The translations under genes and the position numbers were made by a program. From Streptomyces sp. NBC_00239 (GTDB lineage Bacteria; Actinomycetota; Actinomycetes; Streptomycetales; Streptomycetaceae), in the NCBI RefSeq assembly GCF_036194065.1, contig NZ_CP108095.1, positions 2,418,001 to 2,482,000 of the forward strand: 64,000 nucleotides of DNA. The letters are read 5' to 3'. The notes under the pieces are model-generated. The model ran no database searches and was not told the origin of the DNA. It saw nothing but the letters and a program-made list of their open reading frames with translations. Below, piece by piece: positions 54,877 to 62,358 of this stretch. Numbering within the stretch: position 1 is the first letter of the stretch; the number at the start of each line of letters is the position of its first letter.

Positions 54877-55575
54877 TCAGGGGCCGGCGGGCGGGGCGAC
54901 GAGCCGGTAGCCGACTCCGCGGACGGTTTCGATCAGGGCGGGCATGCGCAGCTTCGAGCGGAGCGAGGCCACGTGCACCTCTAGGGTGCGTCCGGTCCCC
55001 TCCCAGCTGGTGCGCCAGACCTCGCTGATGATCTGCTCGCGGCGGAACACCACTCCGGGCCGCTGCGCGAGGAGCGCGAGGAGGTCGAACTCCTTGCGGG
55101 TGAGCGGCACGTCGGCGCCGTCGACGGTGACCCGCCGGGTGGGCAGCTCGATGCCGACGGGACCGAAGCGGACCACGGCGCCGCCGGCCGGTGCGGCCTC
55201 GTCGGCGCCCGAGGTGCGCCGGCTGACGGCGTGGATGCGGGCCAGCAGCTCGCCGGTGTCGTACGGCTTGACCACGTAGTCGTCGGCGCCCATGTTCAGC
55301 CCGTGGATCCGGGAGCGCACGTCACCGCGCGCGGTCACCATGATCACCGGGGTGGCGGTGCGCTTGCGGATCTTCCCGCAGACCTCGTAGCCGTCCTGGT
55401 CGGGCAGCCCGAGGTCGAGGAGCACCACGCCGAAGGGCGGGGCGTCCGCGGGCAGCAGCGCCTGGAGGGCCTCCTCGCCGCTGCGGGCGTGCACCACCTG
55501 GAAGCCGTGCCGCCCGAGGATCGCGGACAGGGCCGCCGCGACGTGGTCGTCGTCCTCGACGAGCAGCAGTCTCAT
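54877..55575 (-). CDS. gluR: OmpR-family response regulator of the glutamate system (GluR-like)
   Basis: A 232-residue regulator. Receiver: acidic pocket VEDDD, phospho-Asp in VVLLDLGLPDQDG, Lys in YVVKPY. OmpR-type winged helix: LTRKEFDLLALLAQRPG, VFRREQIISEVW, TLEVHVASLRSKL. ATG 55575 chosen; the frame extends to 55677. Divergent from gluA, with 286 bp between them, where its binding sites are expected. Confidence 0.88.
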   Translation of the reverse strand: MRLLLVEDDDHVAAALSAILGRHGFQVVHARSGEEALQALLPADAPPFGVVLLDLGLPDQDGYEVCGKIRKRTATPVIMVTARGDVRSRIHGLNMGADDYVVKPYDTGELLARIHAVSRRTSGADEAAPAGGAVVRFGPVGIELPTRRVTVDGADVPLTRKEFDLLALLAQRPGVVFRREQIISEVWRTSWEGTGRTLEVHVASLRSKLRMPALIETVRGVGYRLVAPPAGP

Positions 55576-55776
55576 GGCGTCCCCTTTCCCGATGTCCCGA
55601 GTCTTCCCGAGTCCCGTACGGGCCGCGTACCGGTCACGTACGGGCCACCATGCATCCACGCGGATGAAGAGCCCCACGTCAAGGGGGTTCCGCTCCGGCG
55701 CGCCTTCCGTTATGCACCCGGTACGAGTACACCGGAGCCGGTCACGCTCAGTGGCCTAGCGAGGCCGTATCGTTAT

Positions 55777-55813
55777 GCTCAATTCTCGCTCAGATGTAAT
55801 GACGCTGCGCTGA
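55777..55813 (+). promoter_or_regulatory. Candidate GluR operator / gluA promoter region
   Basis: GCTCA occurs at 55777 and 55788, an 11-bp step, with related GCTGA at 55809; another GCTCA is at 55746. Direct repeats on an 11-bp period are typical of OmpR-family targets. TGTAAT (55795-55800) could be a -10 with no good -35, as in activated promoters. About 50-85 bp before the gluA start. Confidence 0.4.
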
Positions 55814-55861
55814 CCTCCTCATTACTGTCCTTCCAACCGAGCAGGACGGAGCTAGAGGCCG

Positions 55862-56647
55862 ATGAGCGGAGTATCAGTGGACAAGGGCACGGGCGACGCG
55901 GTTCCGGCCGCCGACGGCCTGGTCGTGCTGAAAAACGTCAACAAGCACTTCGGCGCGCTGCACGTGCTCCAGGACATCGACCTGAGCATCGCGCGCGGTG
56001 AAGTGGTGGTCGTGATCGGCCCGTCCGGTTCCGGCAAGTCGACGCTGTGCCGGACCATCAACCGTCTGGAGACCATCGACTCCGGCAGCATCACCATCGA
56101 CGGCAGCGAACTGCCGTCCGAGGGGCGGGCGCTCGCCCGGCTGCGCGCCGATGTCGGCATGGTGTTCCAGTCGTTCAACCTCTTCGCCCACAAGACCGTG
56201 CTCGAGAACGTGACCCTCGGCCAGCTGAAGGTGCGCGGCACGGACAGCGCGACCGCCGTGACGAAGGCGCGGGCGCTGCTCGACCGGGTCGGCGTGAGCA
56301 GCCAGGCGGACAAGTACCCGGCGCAGCTCTCCGGCGGCCAGCAGCAGCGCGTGGCGATCGCCCGGGCCCTGGCGATGGACCCGAAGGTGATGCTCTTCGA
56401 CGAGCCGACCTCGGCGCTCGACCCGGAGATGATCAACGAGGTGCTGGAGGTCATGCAGCAGCTCGCCCGCGAGGGCATGACGATGGTCGTGGTCACCCAC
56501 GAGATGGGCTTCGCCCGCTCGGCGGCCAACCGGGTCGTCTTCATGGCGGACGGCCGGATCGTCGAAGAGGCCACGCCGGAGCAGTTCTTCAGCAACCCCC
56601 GCAGCGACCGCGCCAAGGACTTCCTGTCGAAGATCCTGCACCACTGA
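55862..56647 (+). CDS. gluA: Glutamate ABC transporter ATP-binding protein
   Basis: A 261-residue ABC ATPase: Walker [10 protein letters not shown] near residue 59, Q-loop [10 protein letters not shown], signature LSGGQQQR, Walker [14 protein letters not shown]-loop THEMG. It is very similar to GlnQ/GluA proteins of polar amino-acid uptake. First gene of gluABCD. ATG 55862 preceded by a GGAG/GAGG region. Energises glutamate import through GluC/GluD. Confidence 0.93.
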   Translation: MSGVSVDKGTGDAVPAADGLVVLKNVNKHFGALHVLQDIDLSIARGEVVVVIGPSGSGKSTLCRTINRLETIDSGSITIDGSELPSEGRALARLRADVGMVFQSFNLFAHKTVLENVTLGQLKVRGTDSATAVTKARALLDRVGVSSQADKYPAQLSGGQQQRVAIARALAMDPKVMLFDEPTSALDPEMINEVLEVMQQLAREGMTMVVVTHEMGFARSAANRVVFMADGRIVEEATPEQFFSNPRSDRAKDFLSKILHH

Positions 56648-56720
56648 CCTGTCCTTCTGGTACTGATCCGGTCAGCAGTATTCGCATCGCCAACAACGTC
56701 TCACCCGAGGGAAGTTCACC

Positions 56721-57545
56721 ATGAAGGTTTCCAAGGCCGGAGCGGCGCTCGCCGCCGCCGTCGCGCTCGCGCTGACCGCCACCGCCTGTGGCGGCGACAG
56801 CGACAAGGGTTCTGACGGCGGCGACTCCGTCGTCGTCGGCATCAAGTTCGACCAGCCCGGCCTCGGCCTGAAGACGCCGGACGGCAAGTTCACCGGTTTC
56901 GACGTCGACGTGGCGAACTACGTGGCCAAGGAGCTCGGCTACAAGAAGGTCGAGTTCAAGCAGGCCGTCTCGGCCGAGCGCGAGAACCTGATCCAGAACG
57001 GTGACGTCAAGTTCGTCGTCGCGAGCTACTCGATCAACGACAAGCGCAAGGCGAAGGTCGACTTCGCGGGTCCGTACTTCCTGACCCACCAGGACCTGCT
57101 GGTCCGCGCCGACGACAACTCGATCAAGAAGCCCGAGGACCTCAACAGCAAGAAGCTGTGCTCGGTCGCCGGCTCGACCTCGGCCCAGAACGTCAAGGAG
57201 AAGCTGGCGCCCAAGGCCGACCTGCAGCAGGTCGGCGGCTACTCCGAGTGCCTGACCGGCCTGGAGAACAAGTCCGTCGACGCCCTCACCACCGACGCCT
57301 CCATCCTGGCCGGCTACGCCGCCCAGCCCGCCCACCAGGGCAAGTTCAAGCTCGTGGGCCTGTCCATGAGCGACGAGAACTACGGCATCGGCCTGAAGAA
57401 GGGCGACAAGGACCTTCAGACGAAGATCAACGCCGCCCTGAAGAAGATGGTCGACAGCGGCGAGTGGGAGAAGGCCGTGAAGGCCAACTTCGGACCGGCG
57501 AACTACAAGAACGAGCCGGCCCCGCAGATCACCGAAGGCAGCTGA
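56721..57545 (+). CDS. gluB: Glutamate-binding lipoprotein
   Basis: A 274-residue extracellular binding protein. Lipoprotein signal with lipobox TATAC, Cys near residue 23. Polar amino-acid binding fold: GFDVDVANYVAKELGYKKVEF, NGDVKFVVASYSIND, KVDFAGPYFLTHQDLLV. ATG preceded by GAGGGAAG. A strong hairpin after the stop may give it extra mRNA relative to the permeases. Confidence 0.93.
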   Translation: MKVSKAGAALAAAVALALTATACGGDSDKGSDGGDSVVVGIKFDQPGLGLKTPDGKFTGFDVDVANYVAKELGYKKVEFKQAVSAERENLIQNGDVKFVVASYSINDKRKAKVDFAGPYFLTHQDLLVRADDNSIKKPEDLNSKKLCSVAGSTSAQNVKEKLAPKADLQQVGGYSECLTGLENKSVDALTTDASILAGYAAQPAHQGKFKLVGLSMSDENYGIGLKKGDKDLQTKINAALKKMVDSGEWEKAVKANFGPANYKNEPAPQITEGS

Positions 57546-57560
57546 CCGAAGCGGTGAGGT

Positions 57561-57587
57561 GCGCCGCCGGCCTGCCACCGGCGGCGC
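57561..57587 (+). terminator. Intercistronic hairpin between gluB and gluC
   Basis: Perfect stem GCGCCGCCGG (57561-57570) / CCGGCGGCGC (57578-57587), 7-nt loop, 16 bp after the gluB stop. Such stems after binding-protein genes usually act as partial terminators or 3' stabilisers. Confidence 0.6.
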
Positions 57588-57623
57588 GCCCCATCGGCCA
57601 TCCTGGGGAGAGCGCAGGGCAAC

Positions 57624-58298
57624 GTGTTCGACTTTCTTGACAATCCGCAGTACGACGTGCTCGGCGCCTTCTGGGTGACGGTGCAGCTCACCGTGTACTC
57701 GGCCATCGGCTCCCTGATCTGGGGCACGATCCTCGCCGGGATGCGGGTCAGTCCCGTTCCGCTGATGCGGACCTTCGGCACCGGTTACGTGAACGTGGTG
57801 CGCAACACCCCGCTGACGCTGCTGATCATCGCCTGCTCGCTGGGCCTGGGGTCCACCCTCGGCATCACGATGGGCGGCGACACCTTCGAGCAGACGGGCT
57901 TCCGGCTCGCCGTCCTCGGCTTCATCGCGTACACCGGCACCTTCGTCTGCGAGGCGCTGCGTTCGGGCATCAACACCGTCCCGCAGGGCCAGGCCGAGGC
58001 CGCCCGCGCCCTGGGCCTGAACTTCTTCCAGGTGCTGACCCTCATCGTGCTGCCGCAGGCGTTCCGCGCGGTGGTCGCACCACTGGCGAACGTACTGATC
58101 GCCCTCACGAAGAACACCACGGTGGCGGCCGCGATCGGTGTCGCCGAGGCGGCGCTGTTGATGAAGGAAATGATCGAGAACGAGGCCGACGCGCTCTTCG
58201 CCGTCTTCGCCGTCTTCGCCTTCGGGTTCATCGTTCTCACCCTCCCGACCGGGCTGATCCTCGGCTGGGTGGCCAAGCGAGTGGCGGTGAAGCGATGA
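57624..58298 (+). CDS. gluC: Glutamate ABC transporter permease GluC
   Basis: A 224-residue polar amino-acid permease with five or six membrane helices. The EAA loop reads EAARALGLNFFQVLTLIVLPQA. GTG 57624 with GGGGAG about 15-20 bp upstream. The stop overlaps gluD by four bases. Confidence 0.9.
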   Translation: MFDFLDNPQYDVLGAFWVTVQLTVYSAIGSLIWGTILAGMRVSPVPLMRTFGTGYVNVVRNTPLTLLIIACSLGLGSTLGITMGGDTFEQTGFRLAVLGFIAYTGTFVCEALRSGINTVPQGQAEAARALGLNFFQVLTLIVLPQAFRAVVAPLANVLIALTKNTTVAAAIGVAEAALLMKEMIENEADALFAVFAVFAFGFIVLTLPTGLILGWVAKRVAVKR

Positions 58299-59206
58299 GC
58301 TCCGTGCTGTACGACACCCCCGGGCCCAAGGCCCGGCGGCGCAATGCCATCACGGCGGTCGTGTTCATCGCCGTCTGCGCGGCGGCGTTGTGGTGGGTCC
58401 TGGCCGCCATGGCGGACAAGGGGCAGTTGGACGCGGACAAGTGGAAGCCATTCGTCGCGGACGGGCAGATCTGGTCGACGTACCTTCTGCCGGGGCTGGG
58501 CGAGACGCTCAAGGCCGCGGCACTCTCCATCGTGATCGCCTTGCCGCTGGGCGCGCTGCTGGGCATCGGCCGCCTCTCCGACCACCGATGGGTCCGGGTC
58601 CCGGTCGGCGCGTGGGTCGAGTTCTTCCGGTCCATCCCCGTGCTGATGCTGATGATCTTCGGCAGCGCCCTGTACGTGCGGTTCACCGACGTCAGCTCGG
58701 ACGTCCGCCCGCTCTACGCGGTGGTCACCGGCCTGGTCCTGTACAACGCGTCGGTCATCGCCGAGATCGTCCGGGCCGGCATCCTGTCCCTGCCGCGCGG
58801 CCAGACCGACGCGGCCAAGGCGATCGGCATGCGCAAGGGCCAGACCATGCTGTACATCCTGGTCCCGCAGGCCGTCACCGCGATGCTGCCCGCGCTCGTC
58901 AGCCAGCTCGTCGTGATCCTCAAGGACACCGCCCTCGGCGGCGCCCTTCTCGGCATCAACGACCTGATGGCGCAGTACCGCACCATCCCGGCCAATTACG
59001 GCGCCAACACCATCGCCACCCTCGTGGTGATCGCGGCGATCTTCATCGCGGTGAACTTCCTGCTCACCTCCTTCGCCTCCTGGCTGGAGCGGAAGCTGCG
59101 CGCCTCGAAGAAGAGCACGGGCGCGGTGCTCCACCCGGAAGACGTCGAGGAACTGGCGGCGACCCCGGGCCCGGCCGGCCCCGCCGGACCGGTGGACAAG
59201 GCCTGA
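58295..59206 (+). CDS. gluD: Glutamate ABC transporter permease GluD
   Basis: A 303-residue second permease subunit. One N-terminal helix, then the permease domain with EAA loop DAAKAIGMRKGQTMLYILVPQ. A C-terminal tail of about 40 residues is Ala/Pro-rich. ATG 58295 overlaps the gluC stop (ATGA). Last gene of the operon. Confidence 0.9.
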   Translation: MSSVLYDTPGPKARRRNAITAVVFIAVCAAALWWVLAAMADKGQLDADKWKPFVADGQIWSTYLLPGLGETLKAAALSIVIALPLGALLGIGRLSDHRWVRVPVGAWVEFFRSIPVLMLMIFGSALYVRFTDVSSDVRPLYAVVTGLVLYNASVIAEIVRAGILSLPRGQTDAAKAIGMRKGQTMLYILVPQAVTAMLPALVSQLVVILKDTALGGALLGINDLMAQYRTIPANYGANTIATLVVIAAIFIAVNFLLTSFASWLERKLRASKKSTGAVLHPEDVEELAATPGPAGPAGPVDKA

Positions 59207-59233
59207 CCGGTACTCAGCAGTCTGAAGTGACCC

Positions 59234-59268
59234 GTGTGGTGCGGTGGACCCGGTCCGCCGCACCACAC
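59234..59268 (+). terminator. gluABCD terminator
   Basis: Stem of 17 pairs (59234-59250 with 59252-59268), perfect except one G-U pair; the 1-nt nominal loop opens to a larger one in RNA. Located 28 bp after the gluD stop. Confidence 0.75.
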
Positions 59269-59373
59269 GCGGTTTGGGCGAAACGCACCGGCTGACCGCC
59301 GTCACTTGACGCACGCACGCGCAGTGGGTTGCATACGTTCTGTGATCAATTACCGGACCGCCGGAGCCCTGCC

Positions 59374-61077
59374 ATGGACCCGGTGATCGTCGTCGGCGCG
59401 GGGCCCGTCGGGCTTTCGCTCGCCCTCGCCCTCGCCGGGCAGGGCGTGCCCTGCGTGCTGCTCGACGAGGGCCCCGGCAAGGACGAGCCGCGACCCGCCC
59501 GGACCGTCGTCCTGCACGCCGACACCGCGGCCATGGCCCATCGGCTGGGCTGCGCCACACTGCGGGACGAGGGCGCCCGCTGGGCGGCCTGGCGCTCGCT
59601 GAGGCGACGTCAGGAACCGGCGCGCACCGCCTTCGAGGACCCCGGGCCGACCGGCCCGGCGCCGCTGCACGTCCCGCAGCACGCGCTCGCCCGCGGCCTG
59701 CGCGACGCGGCGGCCGCGCACCCGCTCGTCCAGCTGGTCACGGACAGCAAACTGGACGCCGTGGAGCAGGACGGCGGCGGGATCACCGCGCATACCCGGG
59801 GCGCCGAGACCACCTGGTGGCGCGGCAGCTACCTGGTCGGCTGCGACGGCGCCCGGTCCACCGTGCGCAAGCTCCTCGGGATCCGCTTCCCCGGTCGGAC
59901 CGCCGTGGAACGGCACGCCGTGGCCGCGCTGCGCACCGAGCTCCCCTGGCCCGGCGAGGCCGTCCTGCACCGGACGCCGCCGTGGCTGGGCGCCGGCTCC
60001 GCGGGCGAGGTCTGCGCCCGCCCACTGCCCGACGGCGTGTGGCGGCTGGACTGGCTGCTGCCGCCGCGCGGCGAACTCGTCACCCCCGACATGCTGGTGG
60101 GCTGGGTGCGGGACACGCTGGGCGGCTGGTGCGGGGGCACCACTCCCCCGTACGACCTGCTCGACACCGGCGTGCACACCCTGCACCACCGGCTGGCCCG
60201 GCGCTGGCGCGTGCAGCGGGCCTTCCTCGCCGGGGACGCGGCCCACCTGCTCGGCGCCCTGGGCACGCAGGGGGTCGAGGAGGGCCTCCGGGACGCCGAG
60301 AACCTCGCCTGGAAGCTGGCCCTGGCCTGGCACCACGGCGCCTCCGAGGAACTCCTCGACAGCTACCAGGCGGAGCGGCGCACCGCGGTCGCGGCCCGGC
60401 TGCGGGCCGCCGACCAGGCCCTGCCCGCCCTGCGCGGCGGCGGAGGCCTGCGCGGCTACCTGCCGGGCGCCGCGCGCACCCACGACGCGATGCTGACGGA
60501 CGGCCACCTCGGCCGCGGCGCGCTCGGCTCCGCGCCCGGCTACGGCCGTTCGCCGCTCGCGCCGCCGCCCGCCGAGTCCGCGGCGCCGACCGCCACCGAG
60601 CCCGGCGCGCCCGTGGCCGACGTACGGGTGACGGCTCCGGACGGGGCCACCGTGCCGCTGCGCGACCTGCTGGGGCGCGGACGGCTGCTGGTGGTGCTGG
60701 TCGCGCCCGGCACCGGGGTGTGGGACCGGCGGCACTGGCTGAAGGCCGGGCTGATGCCGCGGCTCGCGGCGGCCGTGAGCGCGCTGCCGGTCCGCGCCGA
60801 GCTGCTGGTGGCCGAGAGCTATCCGGGCGCGGCGGCGCACACCGTGCTGCTGGTGCGCCCGGACGGGCACCTGGCGGCCGCCTTCGCGGGGGTGCGGCCG
60901 GCGGATCTGTACGCGGCGGCGGACGCCGTGCGGGGCGGTCCGGCGGGCGGTTGCGGGGACGGTCCGGAGGGCGTCCGGGCGGGCGCCGCGGCGGGCCCGG
61001 CCGAGCCGGCCGGCGCGGTCGCGCGGGCGGTTCCGGCGGTGCCGGCGGCGCCGCGTTCAAGTGGGCCACCAGTGTGA
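59374..61077 (+). CDS. FAD-dependent aromatic-ring hydroxylase-type monooxygenase
   Basis: A 567-residue class A flavin monooxygenase. FAD-binding GAGPVGLSLALALAG near the N-terminus, the NADPH/FAD motif GCDGARSTVRKLLG, and AGDAAHLLGALGTQGVEEGL with DAENLAWKLALA. The C-terminal thioredoxin-like domain (LLGRGRLLVVLVAPGTGVWDRR) is seen in phenol-hydroxylase-like relatives. The end is a Gly/Ala-rich tail. Substrate unknown. ATG 59374 has GGAG eight bases before it. The stop codon overlaps the TGTGATCAATT motif preceding the next promoter. Confidence 0.82.
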   Translation: MDPVIVVGAGPVGLSLALALAGQGVPCVLLDEGPGKDEPRPARTVVLHADTAAMAHRLGCATLRDEGARWAAWRSLRRRQEPARTAFEDPGPTGPAPLHVPQHALARGLRDAAAAHPLVQLVTDSKLDAVEQDGGGITAHTRGAETTWWRGSYLVGCDGARSTVRKLLGIRFPGRTAVERHAVAALRTELPWPGEAVLHRTPPWLGAGSAGEVCARPLPDGVWRLDWLLPPRGELVTPDMLVGWVRDTLGGWCGGTTPPYDLLDTGVHTLHHRLARRWRVQRAFLAGDAAHLLGALGTQGVEEGLRDAENLAWKLALAWHHGASEELLDSYQAERRTAVAARLRAADQALPALRGGGGLRGYLPGAARTHDAMLTDGHLGRGALGSAPGYGRSPLAPPPAESAAPTATEPGAPVADVRVTAPDGATVPLRDLLGRGRLLVVLVAPGTGVWDRRHWLKAGLMPRLAAAVSALPVRAELLVAESYPGAAAHTVLLVRPDGHLAAAFAGVRPADLYAAADAVRGGPAGGCGDGPEGVRAGAAAGPAEPAGAVARAVPAVPAAPRSSGPPV

Positions 61078-61081
61078 TCAA

Positions 61082-61110
61082 TTGACCGTCCGGGCCGCGC
61101 ATGGTGTACT
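61082..61110 (+). promoter_or_regulatory. Vegetative promoter of the leader peptide / cysteine dioxygenase operon
   Basis: TTGACC (61082-61087), exact 17-bp spacer, TGTACT (61105-61110). The predicted transcription start (61117-61118) coincides with the leader ATG, implying a leaderless message. Confidence 0.6.
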
Positions 61111-61117
61111 CCGGGAC

Positions 61118-61204
61118 ATGACCGGCACCGACGTACACCTCTGGCGGAGGGTCCACATGGACCTGCTCCGCTTCGCGGGCTGCGTCTGTCGCCCGTCCTG
61201 CTGA
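61118..61204 (+). CDS. Cysteine-containing leader peptide (28 residues)
   Basis: The short frame begins ATGACC and ends in GCVCRPSC-stop, three cysteines among the last eight sense codons. The middle (LWRRVHMDLLRFAG) matches the Arg-x-His-x-Asp-Leu pattern of putative leader peptides annotated before sulfur-metabolism genes in Streptomyces. There is no Shine-Dalgarno, consistent with a leaderless start; an internal ATG at 61157 would give 15 residues. It precedes cysteine dioxygenase by 110 bp. Ribosome stalling at the Cys codons would report on Cys-tRNA supply. Confidence 0.75.
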   Translation: MTGTDVHLWRRVHMDLLRFAGCVCRPSC

Positions 61205-61244
61205 TTCGCCCCTTCTCCCCGCGCGCCCCCGCGCCCCGCGCCGC

Positions 61245-61259
61245 CGGACCACGTGTCCG
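61245..61259 (+). promoter_or_regulatory. Possible attenuator stem after the leader peptide
   Basis: CGGAC (61245-61249) / GTCCG (61255-61259) with a 5-nt loop, followed by other GC-rich self-complementary stretches (CCGCGG around 61258-61272). Alternative pairings are possible; no single structure is certain. Confidence 0.3.
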
Positions 61260-61314
61260 CCGCGGCCCGCGGTCGCCGCCGCGCGCTGCCAAGCGAACCC
61301 CAGGACGGTCCCCC

Positions 61315-61872
61315 ATGTCTGCCGTGTCCACCACGCTGTTCCCGCACGCCCCCGCCCGCCCGCCGGCCCGTCCGCTGGACGGCCCCGGCGCCGCCGAGCT
61401 CCTCGACTTCGCCCTGAGCACCGCCGCCGACCCCGAACTCGTCGCGGCCCTGCCCCTCGACCCGGAGGGCCGTACGTGGGTGCGGCTCGACGGGCCGGGC
61501 GGCAGCGAGGCCTGGCTGATCGGCTGGCCGCCGGGCACCGGCACCGGCTGGCACGACCACGCCGAGTCCCGGGGCGCCTTCGCGACCGCCGCGGGCCGCC
61601 TCACCGAGCACTCGCTCGCCGCCCGGCTGCCCTCGGAGGGCTGGCAGAGCCTGGAGCTCGCCCCGGACGTCGACCGCAGCCGGACCCTGCCCGCCGGAAC
61701 GGGCCGCGCCTTCCGCGAGTTCCACGTGCACGAGGTGTTCAACGAGTCCACCACCGAACACGCCGTCTCCGTGCACGCCTACTACCCGCCGCTGCCCCTG
61801 ATCCGCCGTTACAGCCGTACCGGGCCGGTCCTGCGGCTGGAGCACGTCGAGCGTCCGGCGGACTGGCAGTGA
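61315..61872 (+). CDS. Cysteine dioxygenase-family protein
   Basis: A 185-residue cupin. Iron ligands: WHDHAES (two His near residues 81 and 83) and the third His in AVSVHAYYPP. Cysteine dioxygenases oxidise Cys to cysteine sulfinate. The LIGWPPGTGTGWHDH segment is typical of bacterial members. ATG 61315, AGGA nine bases upstream. The stop overlaps the rhodanese start (GTGA). Cotranscription with a rhodanese suggests a role in disposing of excess cysteine or persulfide. Confidence 0.88.
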   Translation: MSAVSTTLFPHAPARPPARPLDGPGAAELLDFALSTAADPELVAALPLDPEGRTWVRLDGPGGSEAWLIGWPPGTGTGWHDHAESRGAFATAAGRLTEHSLAARLPSEGWQSLELAPDVDRSRTLPAGTGRAFREFHVHEVFNESTTEHAVSVHAYYPPLPLIRRYSRTGPVLRLEHVERPADWQ

Positions 61873-62264
61873 GCGCCGCCGGGCCCGGGCCGACCGGGAT
61901 CGACGAACTGCTGGAGCGGGTACGGGCCGGCTACGCGCGCGTCGAGGCCGGCGAGGCCCACCGCGCCCGGGAGGCCGGTGCGCTGCTCGTGGACATCCGT
62001 TACCAGGCCCTGCGCGAGCGCGACGGGCTGATCCCGGGCGCGCTGGTGGTCGAGCGCAACGAACTGGAGTGGCGGCTCGATCCGCAGGGCAGCCACCGGG
62101 CGGCCGAGGCCACCGGACACGACCTGCAGGTGATCGTGATCTGCAACGAGGGGTACGCGTCCAGCCTCGCGGCGGCCTCGCTGCACCGGCTCGGGCTGCA
62201 CCGGGCGACCGATCTGGTGGGCGGCTTCCAGGCCTGGAAGGCGGCCGGCCTGCCGGTGGTGTGA
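61869..62264 (+). CDS. Rhodanese-like sulfurtransferase
   Basis: A 131-residue single rhodanese domain: ALLVDIRYQALRERDGLIPGALVVER, active-site loop with the catalytic Cys in VICNEGYASS, then DLVGGFQAWKAAGLPVV. GTG 61869 overlaps the cysteine dioxygenase stop by four bases. It would carry sulfane sulfur between small thiols or proteins. Confidence 0.9.
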   Translation: MSAAGPGPTGIDELLERVRAGYARVEAGEAHRAREAGALLVDIRYQALRERDGLIPGALVVERNELEWRLDPQGSHRAAEATGHDLQVIVICNEGYASSLAAASLHRLGLHRATDLVGGFQAWKAAGLPVV

Positions 62265-62290
62265 GCCGCGGACGGGGCGGACAGAAGCGC

Positions 62291-62324
62291 ACGGGGGCGC
62301 CCGGCAAGTGCCGGACGCCCCCGT
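62291..62324. terminator. Bidirectional terminator
   Basis: Stem 62291-62306 with 62309-62324: ACGGGGGCG/CGCCCCCGT and CCGGCA/TGCCGG with one mismatch between. Lies between the rhodanese gene and the converging ABC permease gene. Confidence 0.85.
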
Positions 62325-62358
62325 CGTACCTGCTCTGCCGCGCGTGTCGTGCCGTCGG

